DNA of 64,000 nucleotides from Nitrospinae bacterium CG11_big_fil_rev_8_21_14_0_20_45_15. Its GTDB lineage: Bacteria > Nitrospinota > Nitrospinia > Nitrospinales > VA-1. The stretch spans positions 126,438-190,437 of the forward strand of contig PCWG01000033.1 in assembly GCA_002787235.1 (NCBI GenBank), given 5' to 3'. This document shows positions 52,527 through 62,702 of this stretch, in pieces; positions within the stretch are counted from its first letter, which is position 1; every line of letters starts with the position of its first letter. The notes under the pieces are model-generated. The model was not told the origin of the DNA. It was given only the letters and a program-made list of their open reading frames with translations, and did no database searches. Both the position numbers and the translations under genes were made by a program.

Positions 52527-54188
52527 TTAATCCATGTCGTCGAACACGCCGGTGGCGAGACTCTTGAATGCGGTTCGCGCTTCTTGTTCAGCACGGGTCA
52601 CCCCCCCGCCATAATCGTTGTTATCTACAAACTGCAGGACAGGGGCCATTTCTGGATGGCGTTTCAGGTACAGTTTGGCCATCAGTTGTACGGTGCGCCT
52701 GTATTTTGGGTGACCGGCTTTTTGTGAGCGCAACTCGGTCAGATGTCCCATCTCCCGCAAGTTCATTCCCATGTTCCATCTTATGAAATGATTGAACAGG
52801 GCCGCGTACTGTGCTTCGCGTTCCATCCCGGCATGCATCAGATCGCCGTGGAGTGATTCGGCGCGTTGGAAGCATTCGCGAACCACTTCCTCTTTTCCAA
52901 TCTCAATGATTTCTTCCGGGATGGAGTAACCGAGGTCCACGCCGAGATCCTGTCTTTGCTGGGTCAACATACGGTGTCTTTGCAAATCTCGATACTCTGC
53001 AAATCCGGCAATGATATCGAACTGAATGGGATAACCGGTTTCAAGGGCTCGACCGGGCCGGTCCCGTTTGCTTTGCCGTTTGCCAATATAGGTGGAAAAG
53101 ATTTCCTGTTTGCGTGTATCGGGAAGCTTTGCCACGATTTGACGAATTTGTCGCGTGGGGTGTCTTGTCAACGGGAACAGCATTCCTGTCAGTAAATTGG
53201 TTTGAAAGTCTTCTTCTTTATCTTCAAGCAGGTCGACTTCGGGATTGTTTGAAACCGAAATTCCCTGGAATATCTCTTTGCTGAGTTTGCGCATGGCACG
53301 ATCATTCTGCGCGAGGTATTCGTTGCGTTCGGCTCTTTTCACAAAGGTGGGAATGTAAGTGTCGAGAGCCGTTCTTATCTTCCCTGCAAGGACGTGACAT
53401 TCTTTCAAATCCTGAGTCAATAATTTGGAGATGAGCCCTGTAAAAAATCTTCCATTGCCGACCAATCCCAGATTGGCCTTGGCGCAAGCGGGAAGGATAC
53501 AGCGGATGACATCGCAGGCCGCGCTCCGAATCGTGAATCCATAAGCCAGGTTAAAAGCTTTGAGTTCGCCATCCGTTTTCAGATCGGAGTGTTTTGCTTT
53601 TTTGGTTTTTCCCAAGTGTTCGACGTCAATTTCAAATTCATCTTCAGGCAGTTTTTTTCTGAAGTGGTTTTGAATGGGTTCCACCAAATCGGCGTAAGTT
53701 TCAAAAATATGGTCCATCGTCGAACGGAATTTTTCATTCAAATTTGAGGCTTCGATATCAGGGGGGACCACGTAACGCCAGCGACCGTCTCTTTTTTGAT
53801 CGTACAAAACGTAGCGTGTGGATTCTTCGATAGGGGAACCACCAATTCGGCAGTCTTCAATTATTTTTGCGGTCAAGTTGGAGATATTTTCAATGCATAT
53901 AGGTGCCACAGCGAGTTCAGCGACAGACTCGTCGCCGAATTTATTGATGACCCGATCGACCAGTTGCGCGCCTTTGCTGATGTTGGGGGTTCCATCCGCA
54001 TTCAGAAATTCGCGTGCAACGGTTTCCTTGAATCCTGTGGGTGCCCGGCTATAACGTGCGAGTGCGGCACCAATCACTTCTGGATTGAGGTTTTTTAGAA
54101 CGAAAACATCTGCGTCTACGTCGGAGACATAAGGCCGCAGAATTTCGCGTTCATGGTCTGTTAAATCGTCTGCACGTTTAGGAGGCAT
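52527..54188 (-). CDS. thyX: Double-domain ThyX-like flavin-dependent thymidylate synthase
   Basis: 553 residues, about twice the length of ordinary ThyX (about 220-250). The first half has the ThyX pattern FGDESVAELAVAPICIENIS followed by IGGSPIEESTRYV (end of the ThyX motif) but no RHR. The second half has YRDLQRHRMLTQQRQDLG, which carries the RHR part, and ends GYSIPEEI. So the signature is split across two domains. ThyX makes dTMP from dUMP using FAD and methylenetetrahydrofolate. Whether this long form does so is inference. thyA is not in the window. Confidence 0.75.
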   Translation of the reverse strand: MPPKRADDLTDHEREILRPYVSDVDADVFVLKNLNPEVIGAALARYSRAPTGFKETVAREFLNADGTPNISKGAQLVDRVINKFGDESVAELAVAPICIENISNLTAKIIEDCRIGGSPIEESTRYVLYDQKRDGRWRYVVPPDIEASNLNEKFRSTMDHIFETYADLVEPIQNHFRKKLPEDEFEIDVEHLGKTKKAKHSDLKTDGELKAFNLAYGFTIRSAACDVIRCILPACAKANLGLVGNGRFFTGLISKLLTQDLKECHVLAGKIRTALDTYIPTFVKRAERNEYLAQNDRAMRKLSKEIFQGISVSNNPEVDLLEDKEEDFQTNLLTGMLFPLTRHPTRQIRQIVAKLPDTRKQEIFSTYIGKRQSKRDRPGRALETGYPIQFDIIAGFAEYRDLQRHRMLTQQRQDLGVDLGYSIPEEIIEIGKEEVVRECFQRAESLHGDLMHAGMEREAQYAALFNHFIRWNMGMNLREMGHLTELRSQKAGHPKYRRTVQLMAKLYLKRHPEMAPVLQFVDNNDYGGGVTRAEQEARTAFKSLATGVFDDMD

Positions 54189-54234
54189 CGCGTGGGATGT
54201 TTTGAAAGATTATGGTTTGTTAAATAGTTGTGTA

Positions 54235-55212
54235 TCAATTCGACTGACTGTCGGCATCCATCGCACACCGAAATCCGGTGTCATTGAATCGGACATCGGG
54301 CAAACTCCAGCGCCGCAGGTTCGATCTCAAACTGTCATCAAAATTGACCCAAGAGCCACCGCGCGTGATTTTGAAGTAACCATCTTTAGGGCCTTTGGGA
54401 TTTCTTGTGGGGCCATCTCGATAATAATTGCGTTCGTACCAATCGTCGACCCATTCCCATGCGTTTCCTGCCATGTCATGGATTCCATAATAGGAAACAC
54501 CGTTTCGGTAACTGCCGACATTGGTCATCGTGTAATACCCGTTCCATTTCCTATGATAGGTCGCACGGTTTTTAGGAGACGCACTTCCCCAGGGATACAG
54601 GTTGCCGTTGGGACCGCGTGCGGCTTTTTCCCATTCGGCTTCGCTTGGCAGACGCTTGCCACGCCAACGGCAATAAGCATCCGCATCGTGCCAACTCACT
54701 TGGGTGACGGGCTGTTTGGCGGCTAGTTCGGGAAAAGTATTATCTTTCCAGATATTTCCACCCCAGCAACTTTCTGTTTTGCAGGTTTCGTCCAGTGCTG
54801 GCCGGTGGCCAGTGGCGAGGACAAATTCAAGGTATTGTTCATTGGTCGTCTCGTAAATATCAATCCAATAATTGTCAATATGCAATTGACGGTATGGCAT
54901 CTCATCTTCAAACCACCAGAGGGCGCAAGTTCGGTCGTGTTTTTTGCATTGTGAAAGGTACTCTTTGACTTGGTCAAAAGTGGATCCCATGTGAAAACTT
55001 CCGGTGGGAATTTTTCTCATGTTTATATGAGGATCCTTGCCGGATGGATTTTCTTTTGCAACGGCAACCGCAATGTCATTTTCTTCAATAGATTCCTCCC
55101 CGATTGCGGTGAGATTTTCCTGAGCGTGCAATAAAGTCCCGGTTCCTTGCGAAAGGAATGCGGTTGCGACAAGAAAAAACAATGACAAACTAGTGGAAAA
55201 AAAATTCTGCAT
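54235..55212 (-). CDS. Exported FGE/SUMF1-domain protein
   Basis: 325 residues, signal peptide (SLSLFFLVATAFLSQGTGTL) and a formylglycine-generating-enzyme fold: MRKIPTGSFHMGS, TNEQYLEF, PVTQVSWHDADAYCRWRGKR, LPSEAEWEKAARG, WEWVDDWY and TRGGSWV. True FGEs have a cysteine pair near the C-terminus that binds copper. Here only the final GFRC cysteine is present, so sulfatase activation is unlikely. Many such proteins are binding or structural domains. Function unknown. Confidence 0.82.
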   Translation of the reverse strand: MQNFFSTSLSLFFLVATAFLSQGTGTLLHAQENLTAIGEESIEENDIAVAVAKENPSGKDPHINMRKIPTGSFHMGSTFDQVKEYLSQCKKHDRTCALWWFEDEMPYRQLHIDNYWIDIYETTNEQYLEFVLATGHRPALDETCKTESCWGGNIWKDNTFPELAAKQPVTQVSWHDADAYCRWRGKRLPSEAEWEKAARGPNGNLYPWGSASPKNRATYHRKWNGYYTMTNVGSYRNGVSYYGIHDMAGNAWEWVDDWYERNYYRDGPTRNPKGPKDGYFKITRGGSWVNFDDSLRSNLRRWSLPDVRFNDTGFRCAMDADSQSN

Positions 55213-55254
55213 TCAATTCTATTAAAATATTCTGAGTGTATTCAGGAGGAAGTT

Positions 55255-55800
55255 TTAATTGTTGCTTGAGGGTGTATCGTCCCTGAATCGAGCCATTTCC
55301 TTGCCGTGAATATAAAACAGCGCAAAGCCCAAGACCATGTTGACGGTGTATATGTTTACAAATTTACTGTGAAAACGATCGAATTGTATCTGTAATTTTT
55401 GGTCTTCAGGATTTGCCTTTTTGAGCGCATCCACGGCATGCATTTCGGGACGAAGAACGCTTCCCATGTAAATGGCAAGGGCGATCATAATCCCTAAAAT
55501 GACCTCACGAGTCCATCGTTTTTTAGTTACAACGTGAATCTTGTAGCCGGATTTGGAATATTTTTGTACCAGAAATTTAACCAGCTCTGCTGTCAGCATC
55601 AATCCTATGCAAGTGTAAATCACGTGGACATTAAAAACATCCATGATCTTGTTCATGATTTCGCTGGCTTTGAGCGGATTATCTTTCAAATTGACCCGAA
55701 CCATGATTTCTACCAGGATGCCGAGAAGGAACATGCCTCCCACCCAAAGTGAAAGGCCAAAGAGGTAGAACATATTGAAGGTGCTGATCAAACGTTTCAT
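55255..55800 (-). CDS. DUF4149/TMEM205-like membrane protein
   Basis: 181 residues with four predicted spans: MFYLFGLSLWVGGMFLLGIL, VHVIYTCIGLMLTAELVKF, EVILGIMIALAIYMGSVL and YTVNMVLGFALFYI. The GGMFLLG and RPEMHA motifs and a FDRFHSKFVNIY segment fit the DUF4149 family, whose role is unknown. Next to the FGE-like gene and a small membrane protein on the same strand. Confidence 0.78.
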   Translation of the reverse strand: MKRLISTFNMFYLFGLSLWVGGMFLLGILVEIMVRVNLKDNPLKASEIMNKIMDVFNVHVIYTCIGLMLTAELVKFLVQKYSKSGYKIHVVTKKRWTREVILGIMIALAIYMGSVLRPEMHAVDALKKANPEDQKLQIQFDRFHSKFVNIYTVNMVLGFALFYIHGKEMARFRDDTPSSNN

Positions 55801-55863
55801 AATTTTATTTTATATGTGAATGAAGCGGTATTTTAAAGTGCCATTGTTAGCTGAAACGCCTTT

Positions 55864-56175
55864 CTAGCGTCCGCCAGAGACTCGCTTGCGCAGGCCTTTG
55901 AAACTGTCTTTGAGGGCTTGTTTGTCCCTTTCTCTTGCGGCGACTACTTCCGGCTTGTCTCCCCCAAACCAGGATTTGACGGTGGTTCCCACCTTATCGC
56001 GGTTGACTGTGTTGAGGATGGACAGATAGATCACTCCGTACATTACAGCAAATGTATATAAGAACAGGGGTACAAAAGACCGTATTCTTTTCTTTTCCTC
56101 AGGTGATTTGTCAGTCCAAAACTTTTGCCAGAGACTTCTCTTTGGGGCAGAGTCTTTATTTTCAGAATTTGTCAC
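55864..56175 (-). CDS. Small single-span membrane protein, unknown
   Basis: 103 residues with one hydrophobic span (FVPLFLYTFAVMYGVIYLSI) preceded by a basic stretch and followed by a charged tail with KPEVVAARERDKQALKDSF. The ATG at 56175 begins MTNSENKDSAPKRSLW. No signal peptide cleavage site. No family recognised. Same strand as the DUF4149 gene, 63 bases upstream of it. Confidence 0.6.
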   Translation of the reverse strand: MTNSENKDSAPKRSLWQKFWTDKSPEEKKRIRSFVPLFLYTFAVMYGVIYLSILNTVNRDKVGTTVKSWFGGDKPEVVAARERDKQALKDSFKGLRKRVSGGR

Positions 56176-56528
56176 AGTATTTCACAGAGTTGTATCGTAA
56201 AAGAACATTTGCAAAAAACTGCATCATATCAAAATCGTTAATCGTAAACAAGGCAGTAAGATTATACGAAAAATGGAGTCTGCAACGGTTTTTTCTAGAA
56301 AAATGGGTAAAAGACCCTTTAGAGATGGTGGGAGAAATATTCATACAGGGACAGAAACGGCCTTAGCTTGCCCAATCTCTTGGCAGACTGGAGCTGTATA
56401 TTCCTGAGATCGCTCGGTGCATTTTTACTTTAAAGAGACCGAAGTCCCGATCCTTATTTGAAAGTTCTTCTGTGAGCGTTCTAGTGCCTGTATGTTATAG
56501 TATTTTTTTCATTTTCCAGGAGGTGGGT
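56176..56528 (+). other. Spacer upstream of aroA
   Basis: 353 bases between the divergent small membrane gene and aroA. No convincing gene: an ORF from 56052 to 56366 crosses the neighbouring gene and lacks family features. A T-rich stretch before aroA probably belongs to its promoter and ribosome site. Confidence 0.5.
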
Positions 56529-57788
56529 TTGTTAGAAATTCAGTCCCTTAAAAAGCTCAAGGCCGAGGTCGATTGTCCCGGCTCTAAAAGTTATACCAAC
56601 CGGGCTTTACTCATTTCCGCGCTTGCGGAGGGGTGCAGTCGTTTGGAAAATCCGTTGTTCAGTGATGACACGCACTATATGAGTGTTGCCCTCAATCTGT
56701 TCGGTGCGAAGGTCGTTCAGGAAAACGAGGGCTTCACGGTCACGGGGACCGGTGGGAAATTACGGGCTCCCGGTGAAGATATTTTTGTTGGCAATGCGGG
56801 AACGGCGATGCGCTTTCTGACCACTTTTTCTGCTTTGGCTCCGGGAACAACGATTCTGACTGGCAATGAGCGTATGCGCGAGCGACCGATTTCGGATTTG
56901 CTCACGGCCTTGAACGCTTTGGGGGTTTCGGCACGTTCGATGGAGAATAACGGTTGTCCTCCGCTTGAGATCAAGGGCGGGGGTGTTTCCGGTGGGAAGG
57001 TTGAAATCGCGGGCAACAAGAGCAGTCAATATCTCACTTCTCTGCTGTTATCGGCCCCTTGTTTTAAAGGTGAAACATGTATTCGCATTTTGGGGGATTT
57101 GACTTCCAAACCGTACGCGGATTTGACTCTCGATATTATGTCGGCATTCGGGGTTCGTGTAGAAAATGAGAGCTATCGTGAGTTTCGTGTGCCTGCGAAT
57201 CAATGCTATCAGGCGCGAACTTATGAGGTGGAAGGGGACTGGTCGAGCGCGAGTTATTTCTTTGCCTCGGCCGCTGTCAGCGGGGGGGAGGTCGCGGTCA
57301 GGAGGTTGAACCCACACAGCCCACAAGGGGACAAACAATTTCTATTTGCTCTGGAGCAAATGGGTTGCGGGATAGAAGTCAGCGAAAAAAAAATAGTGGT
57401 CAAGGGAAACCCCTTGCACGGAATAAACATCAATATGAATACCATGCCTGATGCTGCCCAGACTCTGGCGGTCGTGGCTTTGTTTGCGAAAGGGAAAACG
57501 ACGATCACGGGGATTGCGAATTTGCGCATTAAAGAAACCGATCGCATCTCAGCGTTGGCTAACGAGTTGTCGCGTCTTGGTGCGAAGGTGATTGCGGGCG
57601 ACGATTATTTAGAAATCGAGCCGGGTGTATATTCAGGTGCAGAAATCGAAACTTACGATGATCACAGGATGGCGATGAGTTTCGCCGTCGCGGGTTTGAA
57701 GATACCCGGTATAAAAATCAAAAATCCCAAGTGCGTGGACAAGTCTTTCCCCGATTTTTTCGAGCGTTTTAAAAAACTTTATGAGTGA
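56529..57788 (+). CDS. aroA: 3-phosphoshikimate 1-carboxyvinyltransferase (EPSP synthase)
   Basis: Transfers enolpyruvyl from PEP to shikimate-3-phosphate on the way to chorismate. [32 protein letters not shown]-type (here [13 protein letters not shown]) and [12 protein letters not shown] are clear, and [15 protein letters not shown] is near the end. I chose the TTG at 56529, five bases after AGGAGG; the frame opens at 56472. 419 aa, normal. Its stop overlaps the next gene's start. Confidence 0.95.
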   Translation: MLEIQSLKKLKAEVDCPGSKSYTNRALLISALAEGCSRLENPLFSDDTHYMSVALNLFGAKVVQENEGFTVTGTGGKLRAPGEDIFVGNAGTAMRFLTTFSALAPGTTILTGNERMRERPISDLLTALNALGVSARSMENNGCPPLEIKGGGVSGGKVEIAGNKSSQYLTSLLLSAPCFKGETCIRILGDLTSKPYADLTLDIMSAFGVRVENESYREFRVPANQCYQARTYEVEGDWSSASYFFASAAVSGGEVAVRRLNPHSPQGDKQFLFALEQMGCGIEVSEKKIVVKGNPLHGININMNTMPDAAQTLAVVALFAKGKTTITGIANLRIKETDRISALANELSRLGAKVIAGDDYLEIEPGVYSGAEIETYDDHRMAMSFAVAGLKIPGIKIKNPKCVDKSFPDFFERFKKLYE

Positions 57789-59865
57789 TACCGGCAAAAG
57801 CAATTCATTGATTCACGAAAAAAGTCCCTACCTTTTGCAACACGCTTACAATCCAGTTGACTGGCGGCCCTGGGGAGATGATGCTTTCCGCGAAGCAAAG
57901 GAGCGGGGCGTTCCCGTTCTTGTCAGCATCGGTTACGCGACCTGTCATTGGTGCCATGTGATGGAGCGTGAATCGTTTGAAGATCCTGAACTGGCGAAGC
58001 TTCTGAATGCCAATTTTGTCTCCATCAAAGTCGATCGCGAGGAACGTCCAGATGTGGACGGTGTTTATATGAAAGCGATACAGGCATTGGGTCAGCAAGG
58101 CGGCTGGCCGCTCAATGTCTTCACGACGCCAGAGGGTATTCCGTTTTATGGCGGCACCTATTTTCCCCCGGTACGGAAATTCAATCTGCCGTCCTTTTCT
58201 GATGTTTTGAAATTTCTCAACAACACCTGGCTCAACGAGCGTGAAAAGGTTGACAAGCAAGGCCAGGCATTGATTGTGTACATCAAGAAATCTTCACGCG
58301 ATGAAGTGAACGGTGGCTCTCTCGACGAACTTACGTTTGGTGGTGAGGACAAGGCAACGGAGCTTTACGGACGGCATTATGATTCGCTAAATTATGGATT
58401 CACCTTTCAGCAGAAAAATAAATTTCCTCCCTCTATGGGATTATCACTTCTCCTGCGCCACTACCGACGAACCGGTGCTGAGGAAAGTTTGAAAATGGTG
58501 GAGAACACCCTTCGAGCCATGAAGAACGGCGGCATCTACGATCAGATCGGTGGCGGTTTGTCGCGTTACAGTACCGATTACAAATGGCTGGTTCCGCATT
58601 TTGAGAAAATGCTTTACGACAATTCTCTGTTCGCCCTTGCGTTGATCGAGCTTTATCAAGTCACCCAAAATAAGGAATACGCCGATCACGCCAATGATGT
58701 GTTTCAATACATTGACCGGGACATGACATCGCCCGAAGGCGCATTCTACAGTGCCGAGGATGCGGACAGTGAGGGTGTGGAAGGCAAGTTCTATGTGTGG
58801 ACACAGGAAGAAATTCAAGAGCTTCTGGGGCGGAAAACTGCCGGGGTCGCCATGCCTTTTTACAACGTTGTTCCCAGTGGAAATTTTGAAGGCAAAACGA
58901 TTTTGAATGTGACACGATCACAAACACAACTGGCAAAAGAATTGAGTCTTCCTGAATCGCTGGTTAGAGAAGAAATTGCCAAGGCCCGCGAGATTCTTTT
59001 GAGTACAAGAAGCAAACGCATTCGGCCCCTGCTGGATGATAAGATACTGACCTCCTGGAATGCATTGATGATCACTGCGATGGCGCGGGCGGGTCGGGTT
59101 TTGGATGATGCCGACCGTATTGCTAAAGCACAACGCAGTCTGGAATTTATTTTTGAAAAACTGCTGACTCCAGAAGGCAAGCTGTTACGGCGCTATCGCG
59201 ATGGACAGGCGCGTTTCGATGGTTATCTTTGTGACTATGCATCGCTTGCGGTGGCTTGTCTGGAAATGTATGAAGCGAGTTACGATCCCAAATACATCCT
59301 GCGTGCCAAGGCTCTGATGGACCGTGTTGAGGAGCAATTTGCTTCTGAAAAGGGGGCGTATTACGAGACAGCAAGCGACGGAGAATCACTCATTATCCGG
59401 CAGATTTCCGGTTACGATGGCGTGGAGCCATCAGGCAACAGTGCGGCGGCTTTGGCTTTTATCAAACTTTCTGCTTACCTGGGTTCGCCAGATTATTTAT
59501 CCAAAGCAGAAAAAATATTTTGCGCGTTCTACGAGGACTTGTCAGAATACGGACTGAATTCTTCCTATATGTTGCAAGCTTTGCACTTGTATCTTGGTGG
59601 GATCAAAGAAGTTGTGCTGATAGGCAAAAGAAATGATTCGGCGACGGACGAGATGTTGTTTCATATACGTAAAGGGTTTTTCCCCAATGCGGTATTTGCT
59701 TTTGCTTACGAAGATGAAGTTTCGGGAACAAATATTCCGCTACTTACAGGCAAAGCATTGGTGGACGGCAAGCCTACGATTTACGTTTGTCGACTGGGTT
59801 CCTGTTTGAGTCCGGTGCACAGTATTGAAGCACTGAATCAACAATTGCAATATGAAGATGTTTGA
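57781..59865 (+). CDS. DUF255 thioredoxin-domain protein (YyaL/SSP411-like)
   Basis: 694 residues. The N-terminal ~170 residues are a thioredoxin-like DUF255 domain: [37 protein letters not shown] and FYGGTYFPP. The CHWC pair stands in for the thioredoxin CxxC. The remainder is an (alpha/alpha)6-barrel like six-hairpin glycosidases, with [18 protein letters not shown] and [13 protein letters not shown]. Function not known. ATG overlaps the aroA stop by eight bases. Confidence 0.9.
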   Translation: MSDTGKSNSLIHEKSPYLLQHAYNPVDWRPWGDDAFREAKERGVPVLVSIGYATCHWCHVMERESFEDPELAKLLNANFVSIKVDREERPDVDGVYMKAIQALGQQGGWPLNVFTTPEGIPFYGGTYFPPVRKFNLPSFSDVLKFLNNTWLNEREKVDKQGQALIVYIKKSSRDEVNGGSLDELTFGGEDKATELYGRHYDSLNYGFTFQQKNKFPPSMGLSLLLRHYRRTGAEESLKMVENTLRAMKNGGIYDQIGGGLSRYSTDYKWLVPHFEKMLYDNSLFALALIELYQVTQNKEYADHANDVFQYIDRDMTSPEGAFYSAEDADSEGVEGKFYVWTQEEIQELLGRKTAGVAMPFYNVVPSGNFEGKTILNVTRSQTQLAKELSLPESLVREEIAKAREILLSTRSKRIRPLLDDKILTSWNALMITAMARAGRVLDDADRIAKAQRSLEFIFEKLLTPEGKLLRRYRDGQARFDGYLCDYASLAVACLEMYEASYDPKYILRAKALMDRVEEQFASEKGAYYETASDGESLIIRQISGYDGVEPSGNSAAALAFIKLSAYLGSPDYLSKAEKIFCAFYEDLSEYGLNSSYMLQALHLYLGGIKEVVLIGKRNDSATDEMLFHIRKGFFPNAVFAFAYEDEVSGTNIPLLTGKALVDGKPTIYVCRLGSCLSPVHSIEALNQQLQYEDV

Positions 59866-59918
59866 GTTTCTGTTGTTGTGGTAAAATACGTTTTTAAAAA
59901 CCTTTCAAAAAATACGTC

Positions 59919-60911
59919 ATGCGAAAACAATTCATTGACTCTATGATATCGACTTGCCTTCAAGGGGAAGGCATTTCTCAAGATCAGGCTCTGGCATTGG
60001 AGACCCTGGATACGCAAGAACTGGAATATTTGTATGAGGGCATTGAGACCGTCCGCACTGCATTCAAGGGGGACGAGGTCAAAATCTGTTCCATCGTCAA
60101 CGCTAAAGCAGGGCGCTGTCAGGAAGATTGTTCGTTTTGCGGACAGGCCAGCAAGTTTTCAACAGATAGCCCCGAATACGGTTTGCTGGATGTGGAGTCT
60201 ATCGTAACTGCCGCCAAGGAAGCAGAAGCTTTTGGCTCGAACGAATTCTCCATCGTCACATCAGGCACCGCACTGGACAAGCGCGAGGAACTCGATCGTG
60301 TGATCGAAGCGATCAAACGGATCAAGGCCGAGACTCAGTTGGAGGTGTGTTGCTCACTGGGTTTGATGAGCAAGGAACATCTGGTCGAACTCAAAGAAGC
60401 GGGTTTGGACCGATGTCACCACAATCTGGAAACAGCGGCCAGTCATTTTGAAAAGATTGTGACGACTCATACCTATGAGGATGAAAAACAGGCGATTCAA
60501 AATGCCAAGTCTGCAGGATTGAAGGTCTGTGTCGGAGGCATTTTTGGTATGGGCGAAAGCTTTGCCCAACGTGTGGAATTGGCGTTCGATATTAAAGATC
60601 TGGAGACGGAAACCTTCCCCATCAATTTTCTCAAACCGCTCGAAGGAACAGCTATGGAAGACATGGGTTTGATGCCAGTGGAAGAAGCACTGCGCACGAT
60701 CGCACTCCTTCGCCTGACTTTGCCGAAGATTGATTTGTTTGTCTGCGGCGGACGCGAAGAGGTGTTCAACGGCTGTCAGGAAAAATTATTTTCTGCGGGA
60801 GCCAATGGGATTCTGGGTGGCAATTATCTGACCACTAAAGGGCAGGACCCGAAAAAAGATATTGAGATGATAGAACGACTGGGTTTGCGGCCGGTTTACG
60901 AATCCGCTTAG
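59919..60911 (+). CDS. bioB: Biotin synthase
   Basis: Radical-SAM enzyme that inserts sulfur into dethiobiotin. The cluster motif is GRCQEDCSFCGQ (CxxxCxxC). FSIVTSGTAL, CCSLGLMSKEHLVELKEAG and the YEDEK strand fit the BioB barrel. GGREEVFNGCQEKLFSAGAN near the end supplies the [2Fe-2S]-region arginine. 330 aa, standard. Starts with ATG and ends before a hairpin terminator. Other biotin genes are not in the window. Confidence 0.96.
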   Translation: MRKQFIDSMISTCLQGEGISQDQALALETLDTQELEYLYEGIETVRTAFKGDEVKICSIVNAKAGRCQEDCSFCGQASKFSTDSPEYGLLDVESIVTAAKEAEAFGSNEFSIVTSGTALDKREELDRVIEAIKRIKAETQLEVCCSLGLMSKEHLVELKEAGLDRCHHNLETAASHFEKIVTTHTYEDEKQAIQNAKSAGLKVCVGGIFGMGESFAQRVELAFDIKDLETETFPINFLKPLEGTAMEDMGLMPVEEALRTIALLRLTLPKIDLFVCGGREEVFNGCQEKLFSAGANGILGGNYLTTKGQDPKKDIEMIERLGLRPVYESA

Positions 60912-60932
60912 TCGGGCTATTCCGAATGTTTA

Positions 60933-60970
60933 TTGCGCCTGTTCTTTACAGAGCAGGTGCAAAGCTTTTA
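60933..60970 (+). terminator. Terminator after bioB
   Basis: TTGCGCCTGTTCT (60933-60945) pairs with AGAGCAGGTGCAA (60950-60962) with two G-U pairs and a four-base loop, followed by AGCTTTTA. Confidence 0.7.
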
Positions 60971-61012
60971 CCTTCCTTGCTATAAAATACTTCCACTTCC
61001 TGCAAAAAAAAA

Positions 61013-61741
61013 CTACGCATTCGGAGCTTGAATGATGGCCAGATATTGTGCGCCGAGCGGAAGCCATTCCATACGCGATTCCAAAGGCGCGAACCACGAC
61101 AAGCTTTTGGGAAAAAATGAGGTGTAAAGAATTTTAACGGGTTGCGAACTTGATTGTCGCAATAGAGCTTTCATTTTTCGGGCCGGGATCAATATCGCAT
61201 CGCGGTCAAATTCGCAATCGCGCACAATTTTTCGAGTGACTGGGTTGAGTGGGTTGTGTTCCCAAACAACGAGAGAGCCTCCGGGCGCGAGAACGTTCTT
61301 GAGGTCTTGTAATTGGCTTGAATGTTGCGCGGGGGGAATGTGATGAAAGACGTTGGCCGCCAGAATGAGTTGATAGGATTTTTGTTTCCAGTCAGTTTCC
61401 TCAAGGGAAAAAAAATCACAAACGCTGTTTTGTTTTGCCTGATGGATCATCTTCGGGGAGGCATCGACTCCCACATAGTGAGCCGTTGGGAAATACTCGG
61501 AAATTTGTTCGCTCGTTCTTCCGGCACCGCATCCAAAATCCAGAAAATTAAAAGGACTGTCCAGATTTTTACCAAACAGGGACTGTAACCTTTTAAGCTT
61601 GCACCGTAAGAAATGATCGCCTTCATAGCCCGTAATTTTTATCGAATCGTTCAGCAGATCAGAATAGGATTCTGAGTAACGATCGAAGAGCTGTTCCGGC
61701 GTCGATTTCATGACGGTAGTTTTGGGAATCGGTACAGGCAA
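61013..61741 (-). CDS. Class I SAM-dependent methyltransferase
   Basis: 242 residues. Motif I FLDFGCGAGRTSEQISEYFP and the acidic GVDASPKMI are clear; LAANVFHHIP and LVVWEHNPLNPVTRKIV follow. The family is the small-molecule type, and the substrate is unknown. The first in-frame start is at 61741; an ATG ten residues later at 61711 is an alternative. It overlaps nothing and shares the strand with the TPR lipoprotein upstream, 11 bases away. Confidence 0.8.
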   Translation of the reverse strand: MPVPIPKTTVMKSTPEQLFDRYSESYSDLLNDSIKITGYEGDHFLRCKLKRLQSLFGKNLDSPFNFLDFGCGAGRTSEQISEYFPTAHYVGVDASPKMIHQAKQNSVCDFFSLEETDWKQKSYQLILAANVFHHIPPAQHSSQLQDLKNVLAPGGSLVVWEHNPLNPVTRKIVRDCEFDRDAILIPARKMKALLRQSSSQPVKILYTSFFPKSLSWFAPLESRMEWLPLGAQYLAIIQAPNA

Positions 61742-61751
61742 GATACCTTTT

Positions 61752-62597
61752 TCAGGATGCTTTTAGTTTTAGAATGAATTCCTTGTATTTGGCATTGTCT
61801 GGTTCTGCGGCAAGAGCTTTTTGAATATTAGCTCGTGCAGATTGGATGTCATTTTTTATGCGTTGGACATCCGCCAGTTGATAATAAGCTTCGGTGTAGA
61901 AAGGGTTGATTTTCAAAGATTGATCGAAAGCTGAAATGGCCTTTTCTAATTGATTCTGATCTTTGTAGACCATCCCGAGGTTGAACTGAGCCAGTAGGCC
62001 ACGGTCATTTAATTTCAGGGATTTGGTTAGAACTTCTTCCGCTTTGTCGTAATTTTTTGTCTTTCGATAAACCTCGGCGAGGTTGTCCAAAAAAAGAGTG
62101 TTGCCGGGTGCCCAGTCCATGGCTTTTTCATAGTATTGAATGGCTAAATCGTATTTTTCTTCTTCTTTGTAGAGATTTGCAAGATTATTCAGTGCCTTGG
62201 AGTCATCGTCATTGGGTAGAAGATCAATGGCTTTTTCCCAGTCGATTTTGGCCTGCTTTTTATCACCCAATGAATAATTGGCCATTCCAAGATTGATGTA
62301 AGATTGCGTGTTTTTTGGGTCCAGTGCAATGGATTTCGTGAAAAGCTCTTTTGCCGGTTCGTATTGCTTCATTGCAAACTGGATGAGCCCTTTTTTTCGA
62401 TAATATTTTGCTTCGCCGGGATTATTTGTGATGGCCAGATCAAATTCTTCAAGAGAGTTGTTCAAAAGAGAATTTTGGGCAAACTCCAGGCCCAGACGAT
62501 AATGCGCTTCAGCCTGTTCCTTGTCGATCTGGGTTTCAGGGGAACCACAAGAGACCAGAAATAAAGCAACGATAAAAAATAGAGCTGAATGTTTCAT
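61752..62597 (-). CDS. TPR-repeat lipoprotein
   Basis: 281 residues from the ATG at 62597, chosen because it starts the lipobox signal KHSALFFIVALFLVSC; the open frame runs back to 62690 without support. About six TPR units follow, for example AKYYRKKGLIQFAMKQYEPA, IQYYEKAMDWAPGN and AISAFDQSLKINPF. The lipobox puts it on the membrane facing the periplasm, and TPRs usually bind other proteins. Same strand as the exported protein upstream, from which it is separated by a terminator. Confidence 0.85.
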   Translation of the reverse strand: MKHSALFFIVALFLVSCGSPETQIDKEQAEAHYRLGLEFAQNSLLNNSLEEFDLAITNNPGEAKYYRKKGLIQFAMKQYEPAKELFTKSIALDPKNTQSYINLGMANYSLGDKKQAKIDWEKAIDLLPNDDDSKALNNLANLYKEEEKYDLAIQYYEKAMDWAPGNTLFLDNLAEVYRKTKNYDKAEEVLTKSLKLNDRGLLAQFNLGMVYKDQNQLEKAISAFDQSLKINPFYTEAYYQLADVQRIKNDIQSARANIQKALAAEPDNAKYKEFILKLKAS

Positions 62598-62625
62598 GGG
62601 GTAATCGGGCAAAGAGGAGAGGGTT

Positions 62626-62661
62626 GAAAAAAAAAGAGGCCGACCAGAATGGCCGGCCTCT
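62626..62661 (-). terminator. Terminator of the exported-protein gene
   Basis: On the minus strand AGAGGCCGGCC (62661-62651) pairs with GGTCGGCCTCT (62645-62635) with one mismatch, followed by a run of Ts. It lies about 40 bases after the stop at 62703. Confidence 0.85.
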
Positions 62662-62702
62662 GAAAAGCTTGATCTAAAATCAAGAGGCACTAACTAAATA
62701 GA

